From Flavobacteriales bacterium (GTDB lineage Bacteria; Bacteroidota; Bacteroidia; Flavobacteriales_D; SKUL01), in assembly GCA_007129985.1 (NCBI GenBank), contig SKUL01000045.1, forward strand, positions 1 to 8,647: DNA of 8,647 nucleotides. Direction: 5' to 3'. The position numbers and the translations under genes are program-made. Within the stretch, counting starts at the first letter, position 1. Each line of letters starts with the position of its first letter. The notes under the pieces are model-generated. The model searched no databases, had not been told where the DNA came from, and saw only the letters and a program-made list of their open reading frames with translations. Shown here one piece after another: positions 1 through 5,848 of this stretch.

Positions 1-60
1 CAGCACCGCGAGCAGCAACCAGCGGAGCATTGAGTGCATATGCATTAATCCTGTGTACAT
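1..60 (-). CDS. 5' end of an unidentified gene with a hydrophobic leader (partial)
   Basis: On the minus strand an open frame runs from an ATG at 58-60 off the left edge, giving MYTGLMHMHSMLRWLLLAVL. Several ATGs are in frame (58-60, 43-45, 37-39, 28-30). The stretch with one Arg followed by LLLAVL looks like the start of a signal peptide or an N-terminal membrane anchor, so an exported or membrane product is likely. A perfect TAnnTTTG box lies at 77-84 on the same strand, which fits a start at 60 or 45. Only about 20 codons are visible, so the family cannot be named. It is divergent from the small membrane protein at 265-504. Confidence 0.5.
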   Translation of the reverse strand, partial: MYTGLMHMHSMLRWLLLAVL

Positions 61-76
61 AGGTTTGTGTTTTGCG

Positions 77-84
77 CAAAGGTA
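77..84 (-). promoter_or_regulatory. Bacteroidota-type -7 box of the left-edge gene
   Basis: TACCTTTG on the minus strand matches TAnnTTTG exactly. It lies 16 nt upstream of the first possible ATG (58-60) and 31 nt upstream of the next (43-45). No clear -33 TTG is seen at the usual distance, so the promoter is plausible but not certain. Confidence 0.4.
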
Positions 85-159
85 ACAAGAATCAATATGC
101 GCAGCCTTCTTGTGATTTCAAGGATGAACCAAAGCTTGGCAACGACCAACTGAAAACTC

Positions 160-190
160 TTGACGGCAAACTGATTTTTTTCTACCTTGG
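160..190 (+). promoter_or_regulatory. Possible promoter of the small membrane protein
   Basis: TTG at 160-162, a 20-nt spacer, then TACCTTGG at 183-190, one mismatch from TAnnTTTG. Spacing fits the Bacteroidota sigma-A promoter. The implied 5' leader of roughly 70 nt is longer than for neighbouring genes. The rest of 61-264 shows no other convincing feature. Confidence 0.3.
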
Positions 191-264
191 CGCCTCGCGT
201 GCTGAAACCTGCAACCTAACAGCCGCTTTTTTCGTAACCTAACCTGCAACTGAACGAAGAAACC

Positions 265-504
265 ATGACCACGGAAGACATCAACCAATTGTCGCCTCAG
301 CAACTGAGGAGGCTCAAAAGACACAATCTCCTTTCCTTTCACAGTTTTATGCTCGCTGCCGTAGTGCTTTTGTTCAGGGCATTCAGCGACATCAACGCGG
401 TGGTGTTGTTGCTTTCATTTGGATTGATGCTTGTGGCCCGTATGTTTTACCAGAACGCGCGCTTCATTGATTCTTTGAGGGAGAACCGTGTAAAAGCTCG
501 CTAG
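265..504 (+). CDS. Small two-helix membrane protein, function unknown
   Basis: Encodes 79 residues from ATG 265 to TAG 502-504. The first 22 residues are polar and basic (QQLRRLKRH), followed by two hydrophobic segments at about residues 23-40 and 43-62, joined by a very short SDI turn. The tail is basic (LRENRVKAR). A helical hairpin in the inner membrane with both ends in the cytoplasm is the natural reading. I do not recognise a family. Reality of the gene is supported by the coherent membrane topology and by a strong intrinsic terminator 41 nt after the stop (546-589). There is no Shine-Dalgarno sequence, which is normal in Bacteroidota. The overlapping antisense frame at 118-342 has no such support. 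Confidence 0.6.
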   Translation: MTTEDINQLSPQQLRRLKRHNLLSFHSFMLAAVVLLFRAFSDINAVVLLLSFGLMLVARMFYQNARFIDSLRENRVKAR

Positions 505-545
505 ACCATAGCGCCAAAACAAGCTGTAATAAATTGATTTTATGC

Positions 546-589
546 AAGGCTGCACCCATCTTTCTACGGGGTTGCAGCTTTCTTTTTTT
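546..589 (+). terminator. Intrinsic terminator after the small membrane protein
   Basis: Left arm 546-557 (AAGGCTGCACCC) pairs with 569-581, with one bulged T at 572. The loop is about 11 nt, and the right arm runs into a T-rich tract (579-589, interrupted by one C). The tract lies inside the spacer of the gdhA promoter, so terminator and promoter overlap. Confidence 0.75.
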
Positions 590-600
590 GGCTACTTTTG
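572..600 (+). promoter_or_regulatory. gdhA promoter
   Basis: TACTTTTG at 593-600 is a perfect TAnnTTTG box. TTG at 572-574 could be the -33 element with an 18-nt spacer. Transcription would start near 606-608, downstream of the ATG at 598, so this promoter forces the gdhA start to 625. Confidence 0.6.
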
Positions 601-624
601 CCGCAAACCTTTAACGCTATCAAC

Positions 625-1992
625 ATGGATACAGCAACAGCGCATAAGTCTGCCATTGAGGCATTTATGGATAAGATTCGCGCCAAGAACAGCCACGAGC
701 CTGAGTTTCTTCAAGCGGTGGAGGAAGTAGCTGAAACGGTGATTCCATTCATGGAAGAAAACCCGCGCTACAAGCAGCACAAAATTCTTGAACGAATGGT
801 GGAACCCGAGCGTACCATCATGTTTCGTGTGCCCTGGCTCGACGATAAAGGAGAGGTGCAGGTAAACCGCGGTTACCGCGTTGAATTCAACTCAGCCATC
901 GGGCCATACAAAGGCGGAATCCGCTTTCACCCTTCGGTGAACCTGAGCATTCTGAAGTTTCTCGGTTTTGAGCAAGTGTTCAAAAACAGTCTTACCACAC
1001 TGCCTATGGGCGGTGGTAAAGGAGGTTCTGATTTTGACCCCAAAGGAAAGTCAGACAACGAAGTAATGAAGTTTTGCCAAAGCTTTATGAATGAGCTTTA
1101 CAGGCATATTGGCCCGAACACAGATGTGCCTGCCGGAGATATTGGCGTTGGCGGGCGCGAAGTAGGCTACATGTTTGGTCAGTACAAAAAACTGGTGAAT
1201 GAGTTTACCGGGGTTTTCACAGGGAAAGGGTTTAACTGGGGAGGTTCGCGTATGCGCCCCGAAGCAACTGGATACGGCTGTGTGTACTTTGCGGAAGAAA
1301 TGATGAACTACCTCGGTGACACCATCAAAGGTAAAACGGTTGCAGTTTCCGGTTCGGGTAACGTGGCTCAGTTCGCTTTTCACAAGGTTATTCAGATGGG
1401 CGGTAAAGTAGTTACGCTATCAGATTCTTCGGGTTTCGTGTATGCTGCCGATGGTTTCCACTCAGCCGATTTTGACTTTCTGCAGGATCTCAAAAACGTG
1501 CGTCGCGGTCGTATTGAAGAAATGGCCGACAGTCGCCCGGGTGTAAAGTTCTTTGAAGGAAAGCGCTCGTGGGAAGTGCCTTGCGAAATTGATGTTGCAT
1601 TACCTTGTGCAACGCAAAACGAATTGGACGGCGACGATGCACACCGACTCGTGAATAAGGGTATTAAGCTGGTGGCAGAGGGTGCCAACATGCCTTGTAC
1701 CCCAGAAGCGGTAGAAGTTTTTGCAGAGCATGGTATCAGCTTTGCACCAGGTAAAGCTTCCAATGCAGGAGGAGTTGCTACCTCCGGACTGGAAATGAGC
1801 CAAAACTCACTGCGCTACAGTTGGAGTGCAGAAGAGGTGGATCGCCGCTTGCACCAAATCATGAAAGATATCCACGCATCTTGCATCAAGTACGGAAGAA
1901 TGGATGATGGTTCTGTGAACTATGTTCGTGGTGCAAACATTGCCGGATTTGTTAAGGTAGCCGATTCGATGATTGATCAGGGAGTAGTGTAA
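625..1992 (+). CDS. gdhA: NADP-type glutamate dehydrogenase
   Basis: Encodes 455 residues, close to the roughly 450 of the hexameric bacterial GdhA family. The enzyme makes L-glutamate from 2-oxoglutarate and ammonium with NADPH in the cytoplasm, an entry point for nitrogen (EC 1.4.1.4). Substrate-domain motifs are GPYKGGIRFHPSVN (93-106), PMGGGKGGSDFDPKGKS (127-143) with the active-site Lys at 132, and PAGDIGVGGREVGYM (169-183) with the catalytic Asp at 172. The Rossmann domain shows VSGSGNVA (241-248) and SDSSG (266-270). NADP rather than NAD preference is inferred from overall similarity to the E. coli-type enzyme. I chose the ATG at 625 because the in-frame ATG at 598 lies inside the -7 box. 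The gene stands alone between its own promoter and terminator. Confidence 0.95.
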   Translation: MDTATAHKSAIEAFMDKIRAKNSHEPEFLQAVEEVAETVIPFMEENPRYKQHKILERMVEPERTIMFRVPWLDDKGEVQVNRGYRVEFNSAIGPYKGGIRFHPSVNLSILKFLGFEQVFKNSLTTLPMGGGKGGSDFDPKGKSDNEVMKFCQSFMNELYRHIGPNTDVPAGDIGVGGREVGYMFGQYKKLVNEFTGVFTGKGFNWGGSRMRPEATGYGCVYFAEEMMNYLGDTIKGKTVAVSGSGNVAQFAFHKVIQMGGKVVTLSDSSGFVYAADGFHSADFDFLQDLKNVRRGRIEEMADSRPGVKFFEGKRSWEVPCEIDVALPCATQNELDGDDAHRLVNKGIKLVAEGANMPCTPEAVEVFAEHGISFAPGKASNAGGVATSGLEMSQNSLRYSWSAEEVDRRLHQIMKDIHASCIKYGRMDDGSVNYVRGANIAGFVKVADSMIDQGVV

Positions 1993-2013
1993 TTCCTCTC
2001 CTTCACCAAATTG

Positions 2014-2046
2014 AAAACCCCAATCGTTTATAGGTTGGGGTTTTTT
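2014..2046 (+). terminator. gdhA intrinsic terminator
   Basis: AAAACCCCAATC (2014-2025) pairs with GGTTGGGGTTTT (2033-2044) across a 7-nt loop, followed by a run of T to 2046. The single non-Watson-Crick pair is U-G on the plus-strand transcript but would be A-C on the minus strand, so it is built for gdhA. Confidence 0.85.
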
Positions 2047-2096
2047 GTGCTCAGATGAATTAATGTACGAAGACCTCAGGGCCACAAAACGAGTCC

Positions 2097-2125
2097 AAAA
2101 AAAAGCCCCACCGTTAAGGCGAGGC
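2097..2125 (-). terminator. Minus-strand terminator, probably of the CstB-like gene
   Basis: On the minus strand GCCTCGCC (2125-2118), loop TTAAC, GGTGGGGC (2112-2105), then eight T (2104-2097). Two positions that mismatch on the plus strand (2108/2122 and 2110/2120) become G-U wobbles on the minus transcript, giving a complete 8-bp stem. It is therefore oriented for the convergent minus-strand gene, although it lies about 260 nt beyond that gene's stop because of the element at 2153-2383. Confidence 0.65.
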
Positions 2126-2152
2126 TTTTTCTTTCCTGTTTTGGTTATGCTT

Positions 2153-2383
2153 AGGACTTGCTGAAAAGCAACGAAGATGATTGCTCTTGTATTATGGGAT
2201 TACGAAAGACATACTGCATGAGGTTTGAAAGATTTAGTCAAAAAAGCGTGCAGTTGTTCTTTTCTTTCTTCGTCTAATCAGCTGCACACCGTCTGTTTCA
2301 CCGTCTGCAACTTGCAGTATATCTATACAGCTGCGTTTTGACGGCTCACAGCCACCGCACATCTGATTTTTTCAGCAGGTCCT
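2153..2383. mobile_element. MITE-like element or decayed IS with 15-bp inverted ends
   Basis: The left end AGGACTTGCTGAAAA (2153-2167) and the right end, read inward on the minus strand from 2383 to 2369, AGGACCTGCTGAAAA, match at 14 of 15 positions. The roughly 231-bp element holds no gene of useful length. Inside are an 8-bp direct repeat ACCGTCTG around 2288-2303, a palindrome CTGCAA-C-TTGCAG around 2303-2316, and a loose inverted pair GTGCAGTTG/CAGCTGCAC (2248-2256, 2279-2287). On the minus strand the left end reads in one frame as ...LLFSKS-stop, the kind of ending seen where a transposase gene runs into its terminal repeat, so it may descend from an insertion sequence. GCT occurs just outside both ends (2149-2151, 2384-2386), but one extra T on the left makes a target duplication uncertain. 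The right end abuts the stop codon of the CstB-like gene. Confidence 0.55.
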
Positions 2384-2384
2384 G

Positions 2385-3800
2385 CTACAGCAGTGTCGAA
2401 GGGCACACGTAGTCACTCTTCTCAATGCCTGTTTCAGCTATGGCTTTAAATCCGCCGCGAACGTCAACCATGTTGTCCCAACCGCGCTGCTTGAGGATAG
2501 AGGCCGCAATCATGCTGCGGTATCCACCGGCACAGTGCAGTACGAAAGGTTCGTTTTTGGGGAATTTCTCCAGATGCTGGTTAATCTGGTTCAAAGGCAC
2601 ATTCTCGGCAGAAAGAAGGTGCTCAGAGTCGAACTCGCTCTTTTTACGCACGTCGAATACTTTCACGTCGCCTTTTTTCATGCGCTCTTCCAGTTCCGTG
2701 GCATCCATGCGCTCCACGCTGTCAACTTCTTGACCTGACTTTTTCCAGGCGTCGAAACCTCCGTGCAGGTATCCTACTACGTTGTCGTAGCCCACACGTG
2801 AAAGGCGGATGATGGCTTCTTCCTCGCGTCCTTCGGGAGCAACGAGCAGAATGGGGTGCTTCACACCGGGAATCATCTCTCCTACCCACATCGCGAAGTT
2901 GGCATCCAAACCGATGTTAACGCTGTTGGGGATAAATCCTTTGGAGAAGGTTTCGTCATCGCGCACATCCAGCATCAGGGCCTGGGTTTCGTTGGCGGCT
3001 GCCTCAAAAGCCTCGGGCGATAGCGGTTGCTTGGCGCGCTCCATTACGTCGTCCAAAGAGTCGTAACCTTTGATGTTCATCAACACGTTCTCGGGGAAGT
3101 AAGCAGGAGGTGCAGTAAGACCGGTAATGAGCTGCTTGGTGAACTCTTCTTTGGTGAGTTCAGGATTCAACGCGTAGTTGGTCTTCTTCTGGTTTCCGAG
3201 GGTGTCGGTGGTTTCCTTGCTCATCATTTTTCCGCAGGCGCTACCGGCTCCGTGGTTCGGATATACGATGAGGTGATCAGCCAAAGGCATAATCTTGTTG
3301 CGAAGCGAGTCGAAAAGGTGACCGGCCAGTTTTTCCTCTGTGAGGTCAGATACCACGTGCTGCGCGAGGTCAGGACGGCCTACATCGCCAATAAAGAGCG
3401 TATCGCCGGTGATGATACCGTGCTCTTTGCCGTTTTCGTCAATCAGGAGGTAAGTGGTACTCTCCATGGTGTGACCGGGCGTGTGGATGGCTTTGATTTT
3501 GTAATCTCCCACCTCAAACACTTGTCCGTCTTCGGCAATAATAGCGTCGAAACCGGGCTTTGCAGTCGGTCCGTAAACAATCTCGGCGCCGGTTTTTTTG
3601 GCGAGGTCAAGGTGCCCGCTCACAAAGTCGGCGTGAAAGTGCGTTTCAAACACATATTTGATTTTGGCTCCGTCGGCAGTTGCGCGGTCAATGTATGGTT
3701 GCACTTCGCGAAGGGGGTCAAAAATGGCCGCTTCGCCGTTGCTTTCAAGGTAGTATGCAGCGTGTGCGATGCAACCGGTGTAAATCTGATGTACGTTCAT
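2385..3800 (-). CDS. CstB-like persulfide dioxygenase-pseudorhodanese-rhodanese fusion
   Basis: Encodes 471 residues. Residues about 1-240 are a metallo-beta-lactamase fold of the persulfide dioxygenase/ETHE1 type: THFHADFVSGH (53-63), HTPGH (106-110), GDTLFIGDVGRPDL (132-145) and YPNHG (180-184). Expected iron ligands are His56, His110 and Asp133. Residues about 265-360 form a rhodanese fold whose active-site position reads LLVAPEGREEEA without Cys, so it is catalytically dead. Residues about 365-460 are an active rhodanese with Cys423 in LHCAGGYRS. This order matches S. aureus CstB, which converts low-molecular-weight persulfides to thiosulfate. The role here is inferred from that. ATG 3798-3800 is preferred over a 36-residue upstream extension because MNVHQIYTGCIAHAAYYL is the usual family N-terminus and the promoter lies at 3855-3862. 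The gene lies downstream of sulP on the same strand but has its own operator and promoter. Confidence 0.88.
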   Translation of the reverse strand: MNVHQIYTGCIAHAAYYLESNGEAAIFDPLREVQPYIDRATADGAKIKYVFETHFHADFVSGHLDLAKKTGAEIVYGPTAKPGFDAIIAEDGQVFEVGDYKIKAIHTPGHTMESTTYLLIDENGKEHGIITGDTLFIGDVGRPDLAQHVVSDLTEEKLAGHLFDSLRNKIMPLADHLIVYPNHGAGSACGKMMSKETTDTLGNQKKTNYALNPELTKEEFTKQLITGLTAPPAYFPENVLMNIKGYDSLDDVMERAKQPLSPEAFEAAANETQALMLDVRDDETFSKGFIPNSVNIGLDANFAMWVGEMIPGVKHPILLVAPEGREEEAIIRLSRVGYDNVVGYLHGGFDAWKKSGQEVDSVERMDATELEERMKKGDVKVFDVRKKSEFDSEHLLSAENVPLNQINQHLEKFPKNEPFVLHCAGGYRSMIAASILKQRGWDNMVDVRGGFKAIAETGIEKSDYVCPSTLL

Positions 3801-3854
3801 GGTTTTTGGAATTTTGATGTTTATAATCTCGTTTGTTGTTTTCTTTTGACGATG

Positions 3855-3862
3855 CAAAGTTA
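3855..3862 (-). promoter_or_regulatory. -7 box of the CstB-like gene
   Basis: TAACTTTG on the minus strand is a perfect TAnnTTTG match, 54 nt upstream of the chosen ATG. No TTG lies at the -33 position (around 3881-3885), as expected for a promoter that needs an activator. Confidence 0.6.
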
Positions 3863-3880
3863 AGACAGATGTGCTGCACG

Positions 3881-3900
3881 GGTGGTAACCGATGTTACGA
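3881..3900 (-). promoter_or_regulatory. Operator palindrome upstream of the CstB-like gene (site 1)
   Basis: The plus strand carries GTAAC-CGAT-GTTAC at 3885-3898, a perfect 5-4-5 palindrome. It lies 22 nt upstream of the -7 box and is centred near -42 of the expected start. Its sequence (minus: TCGTAACATCGGTTACCACC) matches site 2 before sulP at 18 of 20 positions. Spacing and symmetry fit a Crp/Fnr-superfamily dimer acting as a class II activator; the regulator itself is not in this window. Confidence 0.65.
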
Positions 3901-3919
3901 AACAGCACTCTAAATTTTG

Positions 3920-5653
3920 TTAATCAACATGTTGAGTGAATCGTTCACCCCTATTGGTCTGCAAAGCATAGGGGTCTGGGCGCGGACCTTCCTCCGAGCG
4001 AATTTCCCGCACGGCATCTTCCACACTCAGGTGAAAACGGCTCACTCCAACATGTTCCTGCAATCCGCAACGCAGAAGCACATCACGCACAGGTCCGCGG
4101 GCTTCGGCAATATGTGTGGAGATTCCGCGCAGTTTCAATTCAGCCACCAGATCAAACAGGGTATGGGCCGCACTTGAGTCAATGCCGGTGATGGCGCCCG
4201 CGTTCATCACCACGTATTTCACCTCCGGTCGTTTTTCAAGCTCGCGCTCCAGAAATTCGCGGATGTAGTTGGTGTTGGCAAAGTACATTTGGGCGTCAAC
4301 CCTGAAAATGAAAATATCTTCATCAACCTCCAGGTCTTGAAAGCGCAGAATGTTGCGGTACTGCGTAGTGCCGGGTACCCTTCCCAAAATGGCGATGTGC
4401 GGGTAGGAAATACGGTATATCACCACCCCCAGCGAGAGCACAACACCAATCAGAATGCCTTCTTCAATACCCAGCGCAAGGGTTCCGAGGGCTGTAATAC
4501 TGAAGAGAACCAGGTCTTGGCGGTCTGTTTTCCAGAGGTGAACCGCCTCACGCACGTCTATCAGCCCTGCCACCGCCACCATAATGATGGCCGCCAAAAC
4601 AGCATTAGGCAGGTAGTAAAACAAATCTGTGAGGAAAAGCAGGGTGAGGATAATCAATAGCGCCGACACAACGCTCGCCAGTCCGGTTTTAGCTCCCGAC
4701 TGGTCATTGACCGCGGTGCGCGAAAAGCCCCCGGTAACGGGAAAAGCCTTGAAGAACGCACCAACGATATTGGCCGCCCCAAGCGCCATCAGCTCTTGGT
4801 TGGGCACCACCTTGTAATCTTTGTGCTTGGCCTGAATGGATTTGGCCACGGCGATGGATTCCATAAAACCGATAAAAGCAATGGTAAGCGCGATGGGCAT
4901 CAGCACAGATGCCGCGCCGAAATCAATACCCGGAAGGGCAAACACGTTAAAGCCCCCGGGCACGTCGCCCACAATGGATACGCCTTTCTCGTGCCAATCG
5001 AAAGTGGTGACCACCCCAATTCCGAAAATCACCACCATCAGCGGGCCGGGAATTTTCTTGCTCACCTTTTTCAAGCCTACCAGCAGCGCGATAGAAATCA
5101 CACCAATCAGCAAGGCGATGGGTTGAATATCGGTGATGTGTGTTACGGCATACCACAGCGTTTCGTGTACTTTTCCACCCGGGATGTCCATTCCCAACAG
5201 GTGTTTTAACTGACTGATTCCGATTATCACTGCTGCGGCGGATGTAAAGCCTGCAATCACGGGGTGCGAAAGGAAATTCACCAAAAAACCGAGGCGGAAG
5301 GCTCCCATGGCAAACTGTAGCACACCCACCATCAGTGCCAGCAATATGGCGTAGGCAATGTAGGCGTCAGTGCCTGTTTCGGCGAGCGCCCCAACCCCGC
5401 TGGCAATCAGCAGCGACACCATCGCCACCGGACCAACGGCCAACTGGCGGGAAGTTCCCATCAGGGCATAGACAATCAGCGGAATGGTGCTGGCGTACAA
5501 ACCGTAAATAGGTGGCAAACCGGCCAGCATGGCGTATGCCATTCCCTGCGGAATAAGCATCACGCCCACCGTGAGGCCTGCGCTCAGGTCACCGCCGAGA
5601 TGTTCCCGCTTGTAATTGGGTAACCATTCTAAAAAAGGAAAGTAGCGTTTCAT
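3920..5653 (-). CDS. SulP-family inorganic anion transporter with STAS domain
   Basis: Encodes 577 residues. The N-terminus is typical for SulP (LEWLPNYKREHLGGDLSAG, then LTVGVMLIPQGMAYAMLAG and LPPIYGLY). About a dozen hydrophobic segments follow between residues 25 and 415, including the conserved NQELMALGAANIVGAFF (285-301) and PVTGGFSRTAVNDQSGA (305-321). Residues about 440-552 form a cytoplasmic STAS domain with GIDSSAAHTL (490-499). SulP members carry sulfate, bicarbonate and other anions across the inner membrane; the substrate cannot be read from sequence. Sharing an operator with a persulfide-oxidising enzyme points to a sulfur oxyanion. ATG 5653 is preferred: the alternative ATG at 5743 lies upstream of the predicted -7 box (5731-5738) and adds 30 residues of low-complexity polar sequence. 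No terminator separates it from the CstB-like gene, so read-through is possible. Confidence 0.9.
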   Translation of the reverse strand: MKRYFPFLEWLPNYKREHLGGDLSAGLTVGVMLIPQGMAYAMLAGLPPIYGLYASTIPLIVYALMGTSRQLAVGPVAMVSLLIASGVGALAETGTDAYIAYAILLALMVGVLQFAMGAFRLGFLVNFLSHPVIAGFTSAAAVIIGISQLKHLLGMDIPGGKVHETLWYAVTHITDIQPIALLIGVISIALLVGLKKVSKKIPGPLMVVIFGIGVVTTFDWHEKGVSIVGDVPGGFNVFALPGIDFGAASVLMPIALTIAFIGFMESIAVAKSIQAKHKDYKVVPNQELMALGAANIVGAFFKAFPVTGGFSRTAVNDQSGAKTGLASVVSALLIILTLLFLTDLFYYLPNAVLAAIIMVAVAGLIDVREAVHLWKTDRQDLVLFSITALGTLALGIEEGILIGVVLSLGVVIYRISYPHIAILGRVPGTTQYRNILRFQDLEVDEDIFIFRVDAQMYFANTNYIREFLERELEKRPEVKYVVMNAGAITGIDSSAAHTLFDLVAELKLRGISTHIAEARGPVRDVLLRCGLQEHVGVSRFHLSVEDAVREIRSEEGPRPDPYALQTNRGERFTQHVD

Positions 5654-5730
5654 GCCGTATGGGTTGAAAGTAAGCTTTTTTGGTGGATGCAGCGCAGGTT
5701 TCTCAGGAAACGATTCCTGCTCTTGCGCAG

Positions 5731-5738
5731 CAAAGGTC
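5731..5738 (-). promoter_or_regulatory. Predicted -7 box of sulP
   Basis: GACCTTTG on the minus strand differs from TAnnTTTG only in its first base. It is supported mainly by position: it lies exactly 22 nt from the palindrome at 5761-5774, the same gap as before the CstB-like gene. Transcription would begin near 5725, giving a leader of about 70 nt before ATG 5653. Confidence 0.5.
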
Positions 5739-5756
5739 TGCATACGGCAGCTTGCA

Positions 5757-5776
5757 GGTGGTAACCTGTGTTACGA
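5757..5776 (-). promoter_or_regulatory. Operator palindrome upstream of sulP (site 2)
   Basis: GTAAC-CTGT-GTTAC at 5761-5774 is the second copy of the 5-4-5 palindrome; the two 20-base sites differ only at two positions of the central spacer. Like site 1 it is 22 nt upstream of a -7 box, with no -33 TTG. It also lies 75 nt upstream of the divergent kelch gene, so an effect on that gene cannot be excluded. Confidence 0.65.
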
Positions 5777-5848
5777 TGCACCCATTCCCGATAAGGGCAA
5801 TAGCTTCGCAACGAAAGCCGTTATTACCCTCAAACCAATCACATAACC

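Noticed and set aside
231..248. TCGTAACCTAACC upstream of the small membrane gene resembles one half of the sulP/cstB operator.
   Set aside because: Only the left half-site is present; no GTTAC follows at the right spacing. Other lone GTAAC half-sites (about 82, 1358, 5620, 8028) show this is common by chance.
2097..2130. Second, bidirectional terminator for gdhA.
   Set aside because: gdhA already has a complete terminator at 2014-2046, and this hairpin has two mismatches on the plus strand that pair only on the minus strand.
3027..3863. Long plus-strand open frame of 278 codons opposite the CstB-like gene.
   Set aside because: It is the antisense shadow of a gene with clear catalytic motifs; its translation shows no recognisable domain.
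3801..3908. 36-residue N-terminal extension of the CstB-like protein from ATG 3908.
   Set aside because: It would cover the -7 box and the operator, and the family normally starts at the MNVHQIYTG position.
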